DNA of 55,654 nt, taken from [Haemophilus] felis. Lineage in GTDB: Bacteria; Pseudomonadota; Gammaproteobacteria; Enterobacterales; Pasteurellaceae. This document shows positions 19,129 through 28,632 of the stretch, piece by piece. Every line of letters starts with the position of its first letter. Positions within the stretch are counted from its first letter, which is position 1. Made by a program: the position numbers and the translations under genes. Below the pieces are notes generated by a model. It saw nothing but the letters and a program-made list of their open reading frames with translations, did no database searches and was not told the origin of the DNA. The DNA lies in NCBI GenBank assembly GCA_002015125.1, contig MUYB01000010.1, forward strand, positions 1 to 55,654, given 5' to 3'.

Positions 19129-19157
19129 TTGGATCGCGCTAAAATTTGTGCTATAAA
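19129..19157 (+). promoter_or_regulatory. candidate sigma-70 promoter for rpoH
   Basis: TTGGAT (19129-19134), 17 bases, then TATAAA (19152-19157) lie 44 bases before the rpoH start. The 193-base gap after the BCCT gene supports a separate promoter. Confidence 0.5.
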
Positions 19158-19200
19158 TAGCGATCTGCCTTCACCTGAACTTTATGAAATAAGGAAAAGA

Positions 19201-20046
19201 ATGAACAAAGAACATGCAATGATGTTAATTCCACAAGGTAGCATTGAGGCTTATATTCGCTCTGCCTATGAATATCCCATGCTCACCCTTGAAGAAGAAA
19301 AAGAATTAACAGAGCGTTTGTATTATCACGAAGATTTGGAAGCGGCGAAAAAGCTGATTCTTTCTCATCTGCGCTTTGTTATTCATGTGGCGCGTGGATA
19401 TTCAGGCTACGGTCTTCCTCAAGCGGACTTAATTCAAGAGGGCAATATTGGCTTAATGAAAGCAGTAAAACGTTTCAACCCTGAAGTGGGGGTGCGTTTG
19501 GTGTCTTTCGCGGTGCATTGGATCAAGGCAGAAATTCATGAATATGTTTTGCGTAACTGGCGAATCGTGAAAGTTGCCACCACCAAAGCGCAACGTAAAT
19601 TATTCTTTAATCTACGTAAAACCAAACAGCGTTTAGGTTGGTTTAATGACAACGAAGTTGAAATGGTAGCGAAAGAATTAGGCGTAACACCTGAAGATGT
19701 GGTGGAAATGGAATCTCGTATGACCGGCGCTGATGTGGCATTTGATTTGCCTAGCGACGATAACGATGAAACCTATGCGCCGTCTTTATATTTAGAAGAC
19801 AAAAGTTCTAACTTTGCCGCTGAGTTAGAAAACGAAAACTACGACAACCTTGCCACAGAGCAGCTTTCGGTGGCGCTAGAGACCCTAGATGAACGCAGCT
19901 TAGACATCATTAAAGCGCGTTGGTTGGACGAAGAAAACAAAATGACGCTGCAAGATTTAGCGCAAAAATACAACATTTCCGCGGAACGCGTACGCCAAAT
20001 TGAAAGTAACGCGCTGAAAAAACTCAAAAGCGCAGTCAATTTCTAA
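19201..20046 (+). CDS. rpoH: RNA polymerase heat-shock sigma factor (sigma-32)
   Basis: RpoH directs RNA polymerase to heat-shock promoters. The 281-residue protein shows region 2 ([61 protein letters not shown]), the RpoH box ([14 protein letters not shown], positions near 19580-19620) and region 4 with the helix-turn-helix [21 protein letters not shown] 19201 follows AAGGAAAAGA; the frame also opens at 19102, but that extension lacks a ribosome site and is not part of the family. A likely target promoter occurs upstream of hslV in this window. Confidence 0.96.
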   Translation: MNKEHAMMLIPQGSIEAYIRSAYEYPMLTLEEEKELTERLYYHEDLEAAKKLILSHLRFVIHVARGYSGYGLPQADLIQEGNIGLMKAVKRFNPEVGVRLVSFAVHWIKAEIHEYVLRNWRIVKVATTKAQRKLFFNLRKTKQRLGWFNDNEVEMVAKELGVTPEDVVEMESRMTGADVAFDLPSDDNDETYAPSLYLEDKSSNFAAELENENYDNLATEQLSVALETLDERSLDIIKARWLDEENKMTLQDLAQKYNISAERVRQIESNALKKLKSAVNF

Positions 20047-20064
20047 TCTCATTTATCCACTGAC

Positions 20065-20092
20065 AAGCCAGCTTCAACGCTGGCTTATTTTT
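20065..20092 (+). terminator. terminator after rpoH
   Basis: The perfect 8-base stem AAGCCAGC / GCTGGCTT with a 6-base loop is followed by ATTTTT. Confidence 0.8.
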
Positions 20093-20119
20093 GGGCTGAA
20101 AACGCCTTTTCTGTTAATT

Positions 20120-20137
20120 TGTAAATAAAAAATTACA
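20120..20137 (+). promoter_or_regulatory. candidate weak TyrR box upstream of tyrP
   Basis: TGTAAA-N6-ATTACA has one mismatch to the TyrR box TGTAAA-N6-TTTACA. It lies 117-134 bases before tyrP. Confidence 0.55.
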
Positions 20138-20207
20138 ACCATTGTATTTAAATTTTCACACAGCACTAGATTTCGTATTAGGTTCCTGATAGGATTGGTG
20201 CATTCAA

Positions 20208-20236
20208 TTTACATTGAATGTAAACATTATTTTACA
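20208..20236 (+). promoter_or_regulatory. strong TyrR box with an overlapping palindrome
   Basis: TGTAAA-CATTAT-TTTACA at 20219-20236 is a perfect TyrR box. The first half-site also pairs with TTTACA at 20208-20213 to form the 17-base palindrome TTTACATTGAATGTAAA. It ends 17 bases before the tyrP start, so binding here would be expected to affect promoter clearance or translation start. TyrR represses or activates aromatic amino-acid transport genes in E. coli and H. influenzae. Confidence 0.7.
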
Positions 20237-20253
20237 AATTCACAGAGGATACT

Positions 20254-21465
20254 ATGAACAAAACCGTTGGAAGTACTTTACTTGTTTCCGGTACCATGAT
20301 CGGTGCAGGTATGTTAGCAATGCCGCTCACTTCCGCAGGCATTGGCTTTGGCTTTACCTTAGTGTTGCTTTTCTTGTTATGGGCATTGCTCACTTGCACC
20401 GCGCTACTTTTCGTGGAAGTTTATCAAACCGCAGAGGCTGACGCTGGCATCGGCACCTTGTCCGCGCAATATTTTGGTGCCGCTGGGCGCGTTATTTCCA
20501 CCATCGTGTTATTGGTGTTTTTATACGCACTTTCTTCCTCTTATGTCACGGGGGGCGGATCCATTCTTTCATCCTTCTTGCCTGTTATCGGCGATAAAGC
20601 TACCACCGCGCAAATTGGTATTGGCTTATTTACCTTAATTTTTGGTGGCTTCGTGATTATTGGCACAAAAAGCGTGGACGGCATCAATCGCTTATTGTTC
20701 TTCGCTATGTTCGCCACCTTAATCGCGGTGTTAGTGTTAATGCTGCCTGAAGTGAAAATCGACAATCTTATGGCAATGCCCATTGATAAAGCTTTATTAA
20801 TTTCCGCTAGCCCGATTTTCTTTACCTCCTTTGGCTTCCACGGCTCCATTCCAAGTTTAAACAACTATTTGCAAGGCAATGTTAAAGCACTACGTTTTTC
20901 TATTTTAGTGGGTTCAATTATCACCCTCATTTTCTACATCGTATGGCAGCTTTCCACGCATGGCGTGTTAAGCCAAGGCTTATTCATGGAAATTTTGCAA
21001 CAAGATCCAACCCTAAATGGCTTAGTAAGCGCCACCTTACAAATTACAGGCAGCCCAATTATTGCCGATGCGGTGAAAATTTTCTCTGCGCTAGCGCTTA
21101 TCACTTCTTTCTTAGGCGTGTCCTTGGGGCTCTTTGAATGTATTGAAGATCTGCTAAAACGCGTATTTAACCTTTCCGCAGGCAGAATTAGCTTAGGCGT
21201 ACTCACATTCTTACCGCCACTGTTGTTCGCCTTGTTCTATCCTGAGGGCTTCGTATTGGCATTGAGCTACGCAGGTCAAATGTTTGCATTCTACGCGGTG
21301 GTATTACCGGTGGCGCTAGTATGGAAAGCACGCCAACTCCATCCAAACCTGCCTTACCGCGTCGCAGGCGGAAAACCAATGCTACTTTTGGTACTGGTAT
21401 TAGGTGTAGCAATCACCTTGATTCCTTTCGTCATGCGAGCAGGCTACTTACCAGCGGTGGGATAA
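20254..21465 (+). CDS. tyrP: tyrosine-type aromatic amino-acid permease
   Basis: The 403-residue protein has eleven predicted membrane helices and belongs to the HAAAP family (TyrP, Mtr, TnaB). It matches TyrP best: GTMIGAGMLAMPL near residue 14, PIFFTSFGFHGSIPSLNNY, SFLGVSLGLFECIEDL, FLPPLLFALFYPEGF. It would import tyrosine by proton symport through the inner membrane. Ribosome site AGAGGA precedes ATG 20254. Two TyrR boxes upstream support the assignment and suggest control by aromatic amino acids. Single gene with its own terminator. Confidence 0.9.
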   Translation: MNKTVGSTLLVSGTMIGAGMLAMPLTSAGIGFGFTLVLLFLLWALLTCTALLFVEVYQTAEADAGIGTLSAQYFGAAGRVISTIVLLVFLYALSSSYVTGGGSILSSFLPVIGDKATTAQIGIGLFTLIFGGFVIIGTKSVDGINRLLFFAMFATLIAVLVLMLPEVKIDNLMAMPIDKALLISASPIFFTSFGFHGSIPSLNNYLQGNVKALRFSILVGSIITLIFYIVWQLSTHGVLSQGLFMEILQQDPTLNGLVSATLQITGSPIIADAVKIFSALALITSFLGVSLGLFECIEDLLKRVFNLSAGRISLGVLTFLPPLLFALFYPEGFVLALSYAGQMFAFYAVVLPVALVWKARQLHPNLPYRVAGGKPMLLLVLVLGVAITLIPFVMRAGYLPAVG

Positions 21466-21490
21466 ACCTGAGTTCATATTTATGAAATAA

Positions 21491-21535
21491 TGCGAGGTAT
21501 TTTCAGAGATTTACTAAAAATACCTCGCATTTTTT
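21491..21535 (+). terminator. terminator after tyrP
   Basis: TGCGAGGTATTTT pairs with AAAATACCTCGCA across a 14-base loop, followed by T6. It separates tyrP from the convergent yjgR-like gene. Confidence 0.8.
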
Positions 21536-21572
21536 ATTGGGACTTCATCACCTTATCTTATGAGCAGATGAA

Positions 21573-23072
21573 TTAGCGTTTTACCGCCCCTAAAATACCT
21601 CTCATAATTTGTTTTGTAATTTGAGAACGAATAGATCTGCCAACGGATTTAGCAACTCCACTAACTAATTCTTCTGTTACCGTTAATTTTTCGCCCCGTT
21701 TTTTCGTACCAAAAATCATTCTACTTAGGCTTCCAATCAAAGAGTTTTCTTCCTCTGATTCTAATTGTTGAGCTTGTTTTTTAGCTACTTCATCAAGAGA
21801 AGCTTGTTGTGCAAGAATCTCAAATGCAGATTCGTTATCAACAAAGTCGCGATAATAAGGATACAAATCATCATCTTTAACCCAACGCAGGCGATCTTCT
21901 GTTGTAATTGGTTTTAATTGGCTACGTGGCGGAAAGATATAGGCGATTTCTACCGGCGTTGGCATACCTTTTTCATCAAGAAATGAAACTAGCGCTTGCC
22001 CTACACCTAAGGTTGTTATTGTTTCAATCACGTTTACGTTAGGATTTACACGAAAGGTTTCCGCTGCTGCTTTAACTGCTTTTTGATCTCTTGGAGTAAA
22101 GGCACGTAGTGCGTGTTGTACTCGATTACCCAATTGCCCTAAAACCGTATCTGGTAGATCAAGAGGATTTTGCGTAACAAAGTAAATGCCAACACCTTTG
22201 GAGCGGATCAATCGTACCACTTGTTCTATTTTATTGATTAAAACCGTAGGTGCACCATCAAATAATAAATGGGCTTCATCAAAGAACATCACAAAGTTTG
22301 GTTTATCGGGATCGCCGACTTCTGGTAGCTGTTCAAATAGCTCTGCCATTAACCAAAGTAGAAAAGCGCTGTACATTTTGGGCGAATTGATTAAGCGTTC
22401 GCTATTTAAAACATTAATTACACCTTTTCCATCTCGAGTTTGTAACCAATCATCTAAATTTAAGGCTGGCTCACCAAATAAATTACTTGCTCCTTCATTT
22501 TCTAGCGCCAGTAGGCTACGTTGAATTGCACCTACGCTAGCGGCGGAAACATTGCCATATTCCACTTGGAAGGTTTTTGCGTTGTCTGCAACGTATTTCA
22601 GCATTGCTCGCAAATCCTTTAGATCAATTAGTAATAAGCCTTTATCGTCGGCAACGCGGAAAACTAAGTTAAGTAAGCCTTCTTGTGTGCTATTCAAATT
22701 GAGTAGGCGAGAGAGTAGTAGTGGCCCCATTTCAGAAATTGTTGTGCGTAATGGAATGCCTGATTCACCAAACACATCCCAAAATGAAACTGGATAACCT
22801 GATAAATAATTTTCTCCGCCTAAATTGAATTTTTCTATGCGCTCAGCAATTTTGCCTTGATATTGACCGGCGCTAACAAGGCCAGATAAATCACCTTTTA
22901 CATCAACCAAAAAAACAGGGACGCCATCGTCGCTAAAGGATTCTGCCATTGTGCGCAAAGTAACGGTTTTCCCTGTTCCAGTTGCACCTGCAATTAAACC
23001 ATGACGGTTTGCCATTTTGGCGGTAATGCCTAATTGTTCCCCTTGTGTTGTTTGCGCTAAAAGATATTGCAT
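21573..23072 (-). CDS. yjgR: HerA/YjgR-like ATPase (DUF853)
   Basis: The 499-residue protein is a P-loop ATPase of the HerA-FtsK type, matching E. coli YjgR. Walker A GATGTGKT lies at residues 29-36, VDVKGDLSG follows near 57, and Walker B is FVMFFDEAHLLFD near 266. TQNPLDLPDTVLGQLGNRVQHALRAF (near residue 305) is another family stretch. The C-terminal 80 residues are charged and more variable. No nuclease partner (NurA) is nearby, so any role in DNA end processing is uncertain. It is a single gene on the reverse strand. Confidence 0.85.
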   Translation of the reverse strand: MQYLLAQTTQGEQLGITAKMANRHGLIAGATGTGKTVTLRTMAESFSDDGVPVFLVDVKGDLSGLVSAGQYQGKIAERIEKFNLGGENYLSGYPVSFWDVFGESGIPLRTTISEMGPLLLSRLLNLNSTQEGLLNLVFRVADDKGLLLIDLKDLRAMLKYVADNAKTFQVEYGNVSAASVGAIQRSLLALENEGASNLFGEPALNLDDWLQTRDGKGVINVLNSERLINSPKMYSAFLLWLMAELFEQLPEVGDPDKPNFVMFFDEAHLLFDGAPTVLINKIEQVVRLIRSKGVGIYFVTQNPLDLPDTVLGQLGNRVQHALRAFTPRDQKAVKAAAETFRVNPNVNVIETITTLGVGQALVSFLDEKGMPTPVEIAYIFPPRSQLKPITTEDRLRWVKDDDLYPYYRDFVDNESAFEILAQQASLDEVAKKQAQQLESEEENSLIGSLSRMIFGTKKRGEKLTVTEELVSGVAKSVGRSIRSQITKQIMRGILGAVKR

Positions 23073-23211
23073 ATAAAGTTCCTCATTTTTATTAAAATTG
23101 AACGGATCATAAGAAAAAATTTGTGTGCGGTCAAAGAGCTAATAGTTGGAGTTCATTTGGTGTAAGGCAAATAAGATGCTATATTGCTTCCTTTTTACAG
23201 AGGCTTTTCTC

Positions 23212-23535
23212 ATGGCTCAATTTTCGGAAATTTCCCCCCAACAAGCTTGGCAGCTAGTGCAAACCACAAATGCGACTTTAGTTGATGTTCGCAATGAGCT
23301 TCATTTTATTGAACAACATCCTGCTCAAGCCTTTCATCTGACTAATGAAACTTATGGTGAATTTGAAATTCATCATGAAGATGATCAACCTGTGATTGTG
23401 ATTTGTTACCATGGTGTAAGCAGTCGTGGTGTAGCAATGTATTTAATTGAGCAGGGCTATACAAATGTGTATAGCGTAACTGGCGGATTTGAGGCTTGGC
23501 AACGCGAGGCATTGCCAGTAGAAAGCGGAAAATAA
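23212..23535 (+). CDS. glpE: thiosulfate sulfurtransferase GlpE
   Basis: GlpE is a single-domain rhodanese that moves the sulfane sulfur of thiosulfate to cyanide or thioredoxin in the cytoplasm. ATG 23212 after CAGAGG gives 107 residues, the usual size. The active-site loop is [10 protein letters not shown] with the catalytic Cys65. [10 protein letters not shown] near the N-terminus is the conserved rhodanese start. An upstream ATG at 23167 would add an unrelated hydrophobic stretch and is not supported. Confidence 0.92.
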   Translation: MAQFSEISPQQAWQLVQTTNATLVDVRNELHFIEQHPAQAFHLTNETYGEFEIHHEDDQPVIVICYHGVSSRGVAMYLIEQGYTNVYSVTGGFEAWQREALPVESGK

Positions 23536-23560
23536 ATTACCTATATAAATTACCTATAAA

Positions 23561-23872
23561 TTAAGCAAAACCTGTTGCGACATAAAAGGTTAATAAATAA
23601 AACACTACATAACTTAAAACGAGAAGTTGGCGAGCGAGCATCGATTTGCGCTGATATAACAGATATAAGCAGCGAGCAATAATTGCTAAACAGAAAGGAT
23701 AAATCCAAAGAAATACCGACATTAAAGTGCTAGCGGTTTCAGATAGATTTGGATTTTTCAATAAGTTTGGTGAGATTGTTAAGGCTAGAGGCCATAACAA
23801 AACAGGTATGCAAAAAATCGCAATAGCCCAGCTAAATCCACTAAACCCTGAAGGCAAATTTGTTCTTTTCAT
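23561..23872 (-). CDS. uncharacterised three-helix membrane protein (possibly DUF5389)
   Basis: The 103-residue protein has three hydrophobic segments (about residues 12-34, 46-68 and 80-101), with basic residues YQRKSMLARQ between the second and third. It lies on the opposite strand between glpE and glpG. I recall small Pasteurellaceae-specific proteins of this size grouped as DUF5389, but the match is from memory and weak. No catalytic motif is visible. It could be a small inner-membrane accessory protein; no function is assigned. Confidence 0.62.
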   Translation of the reverse strand: MKRTNLPSGFSGFSWAIAIFCIPVLLWPLALTISPNLLKNPNLSETASTLMSVFLWIYPFCLAIIARCLYLLYQRKSMLARQLLVLSYVVFYLLTFYVATGFA

Positions 23873-23915
23873 TTTTGTTCCTTGTATTCATCTGAAAACT
23901 GGCGAAATATAGCAA

Positions 23916-24779
23916 ATGAAATATTTATTTGGTAGTGAAATTCCTTCTTTCTCTTTACATTTTAGAGATTACATTTTGAGTAAATATCATGTTGAATTAA
24001 TACTCAAAGAAGTTGACGAGGGGAGTGGGACTATTTTAGGCATATTTATTCCTGAAAATTCGCCATATCAAAAAGAAATCGAACAAGAGCTGGTGCAATT
24101 TATTCAGCAACCTTGGGAAGATAAATATCAGCAAGCAAGTTGGCAAGCAGGTGATTGCAATTCAGTAAATTATTCTTTTACTTCTCTTGGACACGGTCTA
24201 TCTTTGCTCCCGCAAGTATTAAAATTGGGTCGCTTCACTGGCTTTATCGCCGTTCTATGTATAGCTGTCTATGTTGCCCAAATTTTAGGTTATGCGCAGG
24301 CTATTTTCGACTTCACTCATTTCCCTATGCAAAGGGAAGAAAAGGAAATTTGGCGCTATTTTAGTCATAGCCTTGTGCATCTTTCTCATTTACATTTTTT
24401 ATTTAATCTCGTTTGGTGGAGTATTTTTGCATATAAAATCGAAACAAGTTTAAGTAGGGGTGTTTTAATAAAGTTATTTTTTATCAGCGCTTTGTGTAGT
24501 GGCATTTCTCAAAATATGAGTAGTCCAGATTCATTATTCTTTGGACTTTCTGGCGTGGTTTATGCTGTTCTTGGCTGTAATTTTGTGTTGAGTAAGAAGT
24601 TTCCTGAACAATTTCCTCTTCCAACAGGTTTTTTATCCATGCTTGTTATCGGGATTTTATTGGGATTCATCAGCCCATTTTTTGGAATACACATGGCAAA
24701 TGCAGGACATATCGCCGGTTTAATGAGTGGCGTTCTTTATGCTTTATTCTTACGCTTACCTTCTCAGAATAAAAAATGA
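23916..24779 (+). CDS. glpG: rhomboid intramembrane serine protease GlpG
   Basis: GlpG cleaves membrane-protein substrates inside the lipid bilayer. The 287-residue protein has an N-terminal cytoplasmic domain (about 1-85) and six membrane helices. The catalytic dyad is Ser212 in GLSG and His265 in ANAGHIAGLMSG; HLHFLFNLVW carries the conserved His160 and Asn164. It follows glpE in the same direction but with a reverse-strand gene between them, so the glpEG operon of E. coli is broken here and glpR is absent. Only a weak ribosome site is visible before ATG 23916. Confidence 0.92.
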   Translation: MKYLFGSEIPSFSLHFRDYILSKYHVELILKEVDEGSGTILGIFIPENSPYQKEIEQELVQFIQQPWEDKYQQASWQAGDCNSVNYSFTSLGHGLSLLPQVLKLGRFTGFIAVLCIAVYVAQILGYAQAIFDFTHFPMQREEKEIWRYFSHSLVHLSHLHFLFNLVWWSIFAYKIETSLSRGVLIKLFFISALCSGISQNMSSPDSLFFGLSGVVYAVLGCNFVLSKKFPEQFPLPTGFLSMLVIGILLGFISPFFGIHMANAGHIAGLMSGVLYALFLRLPSQNKK

Positions 24780-24838
24780 GCATGATAAATTCTTCAGTTG
24801 GCGTCGTTAAAACATATATTGATAGTTGGATAATTGAC

Positions 24839-24868
24839 AAAAAAATACCGCATCATGCGGTATTTTTT
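24839..24868. terminator. bidirectional terminator between glpG and the peroxiredoxin gene
   Basis: AAAAAATACCGCA-TCA-TGCGGTATTTTTT is a near-perfect hairpin with an A run on one side and a T run on the other, serving both convergent genes. Confidence 0.85.
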
Positions 24869-24885
24869 CTTCTCTTCTTCGTTGG

Positions 24886-25617
24886 TTATTTAGCGAAGTA
24901 TTTCTCTAAATCATCGCTACCGCCGATGTATTCACCGCCGATAAAGATTTGTGGAACGCTTGTTTTACCAGTAATTGCGCGTACAGAGATAGTACTTGCA
25001 TCACGACCTAAAACGATTTCCTCGAATACATAACCTTTCTCTTTTAACAAGGCTTTTGCTTTCGCACAATATGGACAACCTGGTTTAGTAAAGGCTGTTA
25101 CTGAGGCTTTCGGTTCCCAACCTGGTTTTAAGTATCTTAGCATGGTATCTGCATCTGATACTTTGAATGGATCGCCTGGTTCTTGAGGTTCAACGAACAT
25201 TTTTTCAATTACGCCATTTCTCACCAACATAGAATAGCGCCAAGAACGTTTACCGAAGCCTAAATCTTCTTTGCCAACAAGCATTCCCATACCTTCTGAG
25301 AATTCTCCGTTACCGTCTGGAATAACGATAACATTTTCGCATTCTTGATCAGCTTTCCACGCATTCATTACAAAAGTATCATTTACTGATACACAAATAA
25401 TGCTGTCAATGCCTAATGCTTTGAATTCACAAGCTAATTCATTGTAACGCGGAAGATGTGTTGAAGAGCAAGTTGGGGTGAATGCACCAGGTAGTGAGAA
25501 TAACACCACATTTTTGTTATCAAACAATTCTGCTGATGTTACATCAACCCATTGATCACCTTGACGAGTGTGGAATGTAACTTGAGGAACTTTTTTTCCT
25601 TCCATCATTTCTGCCAT
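24886..25617 (-). CDS. peroxiredoxin-glutaredoxin fusion peroxidase
   Basis: This cytoplasmic enzyme reduces hydrogen peroxide and alkyl peroxides using glutathione. The 243-residue protein joins a Prx5-type peroxiredoxin domain (about 1-165; peroxidatic Cys50 in GAFTPTC) to a glutaredoxin domain (about 172-243; Cys181 and Cys184 in CPYC, with [10 protein letters not shown] and GGSDD). It matches the H. influenzae hybrid enzyme described as PGdx. The gene is divergent from oxyR with 120 bases between the starts, which is the expected arrangement for peroxide control. ATG 25617 follows AGGAGAAA on the reverse strand. Confidence 0.94.
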   Translation of the reverse strand: MAEMMEGKKVPQVTFHTRQGDQWVDVTSAELFDNKNVVLFSLPGAFTPTCSSTHLPRYNELACEFKALGIDSIICVSVNDTFVMNAWKADQECENVIVIPDGNGEFSEGMGMLVGKEDLGFGKRSWRYSMLVRNGVIEKMFVEPQEPGDPFKVSDADTMLRYLKPGWEPKASVTAFTKPGCPYCAKAKALLKEKGYVFEEIVLGRDASTISVRAITGKTSVPQIFIGGEYIGGSDDLEKYFAK

Positions 25618-25737
25618 TTTTTTCTCCTATTGTTGAGTGTGAATGATAATTAAAATCGAGTCGCGTCCCTGAATTCTAACAAAATTTATGTTATAGTCAT
25701 AGGATGAATTTCACCTTATTTTATAACGGAAAGGAAT

Positions 25738-26634
25738 ATGAACATTCGCGATCTAGAATATCTTGTAGCACTTTCAGAATATAAACATTTTCGCCGAGCT
25801 GCAGACGCTTGCCACGTTAGCCAACCGACTTTAAGTGGTCAAATCCGTAAACTTGAAGATGAGTTAGGCATTATTTTATTGGAAAGAACGAGCCGAAAAG
25901 TTTTATTTACTCAATCAGGATTGCTTTTGGTAAACCAAGCGAGAATCGTATTACGAGAAGTAAAATTATTACGAGAAATGGCAAGTAATCAAGGTAAAGA
26001 AATGGCAGGGCCGTTACATCTTGGGGTGATTCCGACGTTAAGCCCATATTTACTTCCTTATGTTATTCCTGCATTAAGAGAAAATTTTCCAGAACTAGAA
26101 CTTTTTATTTACGAAGCCCAAACCCAGCAATTGCTAGATCAACTCCAAGTTGGGAGTTTGGATTGTGCGGTTATCGCCTCTGTACCTGAGTCTGAATCTT
26201 TTATCGAAATCCCGATCTTCAAGGAAAAAATGCTTTTAGCAGTATCAGATCAACACAAATGGGCAAAGGAAAAATCCATTAATATGAATCAGCTAAATGG
26301 TCATGAGCTATTGATGTTAGATGACGGTCATTGTTTAAGAAATCAAACTTTCGGTTATTGTTTTAGTGCTGGCGCTAGAGAAAATACTCGCTTCCAAGCG
26401 ACTAGTTTGGAAACTTTACGCAATATGGTAGCGGCCAACGTAGGAATTACATTAATGCCAGAGTTGGCGGTATTGAATGAAGGTAATCGAACTGGCGTGA
26501 AATATATTCCTTGTCATTCGCCAGAGCCTATTCGTCAAATTAATTTTGTTTATCGACCTGGCTCGCCGCTACGTAGTCGTTATGAAAGAGTTGCACAAAG
26601 TATCAATAATACAGTTAATGATATTCTAAGTTAG
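25738..26634 (+). CDS. oxyR: hydrogen peroxide-sensing regulator OxyR
   Basis: OxyR is a LysR-type tetrameric regulator that is activated when two cysteines form a disulfide. The 298-residue protein has the N-terminal helix-turn-helix (about 1-60, [22 protein letters not shown]) and the redox pair Cys199 and Cys208 in [12 protein letters not shown] at the E. coli positions, followed by [13 protein letters not shown]. Ribosome site GGAAAGG precedes ATG 25738. fabR starts 8 bases after it, so the two are co-transcribed. Confidence 0.96.
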   Translation: MNIRDLEYLVALSEYKHFRRAADACHVSQPTLSGQIRKLEDELGIILLERTSRKVLFTQSGLLLVNQARIVLREVKLLREMASNQGKEMAGPLHLGVIPTLSPYLLPYVIPALRENFPELELFIYEAQTQQLLDQLQVGSLDCAVIASVPESESFIEIPIFKEKMLLAVSDQHKWAKEKSINMNQLNGHELLMLDDGHCLRNQTFGYCFSAGARENTRFQATSLETLRNMVAANVGITLMPELAVLNEGNRTGVKYIPCHSPEPIRQINFVYRPGSPLRSRYERVAQSINNTVNDILS

Positions 26635-26642
26635 AGCTTGCT

Positions 26643-27260
26643 ATGCCAAATAACAGAGCCATTCAAAAGGGAAAAACACGCAGAGCGTTAATTGATGCGG
26701 CTTTTAATCAGCTTACCGCCGATAAGAGCTTTTCCAATTTAAGTTTACGCGAAGTGGCAAGAGAGGCTGGAATTGCTCCAACCTCTTTTTATCGTCATTT
26801 TGCTGATATGAATGAACTTGGTTTAACGATGGTCGATGAAGTGGGACTATTATTACGCCAGTTGATGCGGCAAGCTCGTAAGCGGATCGAAGGCGGTGGA
26901 AGCGTTATTACCATTTCCGTAGAAACTTTTTTTGAATTTATCCAACATAACCCGAATATGTTTCATCTATTGTTGCGAGAAAGCTCTGGCACCTCTTCTG
27001 CTTTTCGTACCGCTATCGCGAGAGAAATTAAACATTTTGTTGATGAACTGGCGGAATATATTTTAGATAAAAATAAATATTCTATTGAGCAAGCTCATAC
27101 AGAAGCAGAAGGAATGGTGGCGCTAGTATTTACCGCTGGTGCACAAGCTCTTGATATGCCAAAAGATAAGCGAGACAATCTCAAATCTCGCTTAATCTTT
27201 CAGTTAAATATGTTGGCAAAAGGTAGTTATTATTTAGCCAATAAAACGCAAAATAGCTAA
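26643..27260 (+). CDS. fabR: TetR-family regulator of unsaturated fatty-acid synthesis
   Basis: FabR represses fabA/fabB-type genes and so tunes membrane fluidity. The 205-residue protein matches E. coli FabR along its length: [34 protein letters not shown] in the DNA-binding domain, [19 protein letters not shown] and [20 protein letters not shown]. The gene lies 8 bases after oxyR; the oxyR-fabR neighbourhood is also seen in enterobacteria, where sthA lies close by but is missing here. It converges on mltC with one base between the stops. Confidence 0.92.
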   Translation: MPNNRAIQKGKTRRALIDAAFNQLTADKSFSNLSLREVAREAGIAPTSFYRHFADMNELGLTMVDEVGLLLRQLMRQARKRIEGGGSVITISVETFFEFIQHNPNMFHLLLRESSGTSSAFRTAIAREIKHFVDELAEYILDKNKYSIEQAHTEAEGMVALVFTAGAQALDMPKDKRDNLKSRLIFQLNMLAKGSYYLANKTQNS

Positions 27261-27261
27261 A

Positions 27262-28353
27262 CTACTTTCTCACCCGATAACTTTTTTGCGCCTGATCTAC
27301 TTTATACAAATAGTTTCTCGCTTGTTCTGACGGATGTTTTGTGGTCAAAATGCGGTACACCTGCTCTGGGTATAATTGATTGATTTTATTGATAGCAATA
27401 TTTTTATCTGCATCAAAAACCCTCAACACTGCGCCAGCGCCACTATTGTAAGCGGAAATCATCGCAAAGCGTTTTGACGCAGGATTGGCGATTCCATCTA
27501 AATATTTATTTTGTAATAACCACAAATAAGACACGCCAGAATCAATGTTGCGTTCTGGATCGAATAAATAAGATTTAGATGGTTGTCCGCTTTTACCATG
27601 TAATTGGAATACATCTCGACCAGCTGTATGAGGAACCACTTGCATTAAGCCGATAGCGTTGGCATAGCTTATCGCATAAGGATTAAAGCTGGATTCCGTT
27701 TGCATAATGCCTAAAATTAAACTTTCATCCACGCCATAACGCAACGCCATTTTACGCACCAAAGGTAAATATTTTTGCGCACGCACGGCAACGTGGTTAG
27801 CAATCATTGGAATAGCAACAAATTGTACTGGGTTTCCATTACCTAAGCGACGAGTTTGCAATTTGTTATTGATGAGATAAGTAGCAAACTGACTGGCAAT
27901 TTGTTGATTGGTTATTGAATTACCCAAATGATCTACAACCTGACCCACAAGGAATGGGCGGGAACTAATGGGTACATCGCCAGAAGCAAATAAATCAATA
28001 CCATTGGCATCAGAACCCATTAATAAAATATGCACAATGGCATTGTGTAAACGGTTTAAATCTCCTTGTGTTTCCACGCTAATCAAACCTTCGTCAAAAC
28101 TCACGTGGCTACGAGTATAAAAACCGTCGGTGTATTTCACATAATCTTTACGGCTAGCGACTAACAGCTCATTGACTCCCCAGATTCTGTCAATATTATG
28201 GGAAAATTGCCCTGTTAATATATCTAGTCCGCGAGTATCTTTGCTGAATGCTTCATCAAAAGGATTGTTTTTTTTGGTTGATGTATTGCTGCTGCCACAA
28301 GCTACAAGCATAGGAATAATGGCGGCGGCGAGAAATTTTTTTATTTTTGTCAT
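27262..28353 (-). CDS. mltC: membrane-bound lytic murein transglycosylase C
   Basis: MltC is an outer-membrane lipoprotein that cleaves peptidoglycan to form 1,6-anhydro ends. The 363-residue protein has a lipoprotein signal with lipid Cys19 (MLVACGSS), a family N-terminal domain, and a C-terminal SLT domain with the catalytic Glu in [15 protein letters not shown] followed by AIGLMQVVP and [11 protein letters not shown]. It is the last gene of the mutY-yggX-mltC operon, six bases after yggX. Confidence 0.94.
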   Translation of the reverse strand: MTKIKKFLAAAIIPMLVACGSSNTSTKKNNPFDEAFSKDTRGLDILTGQFSHNIDRIWGVNELLVASRKDYVKYTDGFYTRSHVSFDEGLISVETQGDLNRLHNAIVHILLMGSDANGIDLFASGDVPISSRPFLVGQVVDHLGNSITNQQIASQFATYLINNKLQTRRLGNGNPVQFVAIPMIANHVAVRAQKYLPLVRKMALRYGVDESLILGIMQTESSFNPYAISYANAIGLMQVVPHTAGRDVFQLHGKSGQPSKSYLFDPERNIDSGVSYLWLLQNKYLDGIANPASKRFAMISAYNSGAGAVLRVFDADKNIAINKINQLYPEQVYRILTTKHPSEQARNYLYKVDQAQKSYRVRK

Positions 28354-28359
28354 AGAAAT

Positions 28360-28632
28360 TTATTCGCTTACAGGAACGTAGCCTTCAATATGAACATCTT
28401 TACCTTCAAATAAAAAATTGACCATTTCTTGTTCTAATAGTTTGCGATGCTCAGGATTCATCATACTGAGTTTCTTTTCGTTCACTAACATTGTTTGCTT
28501 TTTCAACCATTCCGCCCAAGCTTGTTTGCTGATTGAATCAAAAATTCGCTTGCCTAGCTCGCCTGGATATAGTTGAAAATCCAAGCCCTCTGCCTCTTGT
28601 TTTAAATATTCACAAAACACCGTTCTCGCCAT
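28360..28632 (-). CDS. yggX: Fe(II) trafficking / oxidative damage protection protein
   Basis: The 90-residue protein has the conserved start [19 protein letters not shown] with the key Cys7, then [10 protein letters not shown] and [19 protein letters not shown]. YggX limits oxidative damage to iron-sulfur clusters, perhaps by handling labile iron. Its start lies inside the 3' end of mutY (23-base overlap), so translation is coupled to that of MutY, itself an iron-sulfur enzyme. Confidence 0.95.
   Translation of the reverse strand: MARTVFCEYLKQEAEGLDFQLYPGELGKRIFDSISKQAWAEWLKKQTMLVNEKKLSMMNPEHRKLLEQEMVNFLFEGKDVHIEGYVPVSE

Noticed and set aside
23536..23560. Short direct repeat of TAAATTACCTATA between glpE and the reverse membrane gene
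   Set aside because: Two copies of a low-complexity AT-rich word; not long enough to be an array or attachment site.
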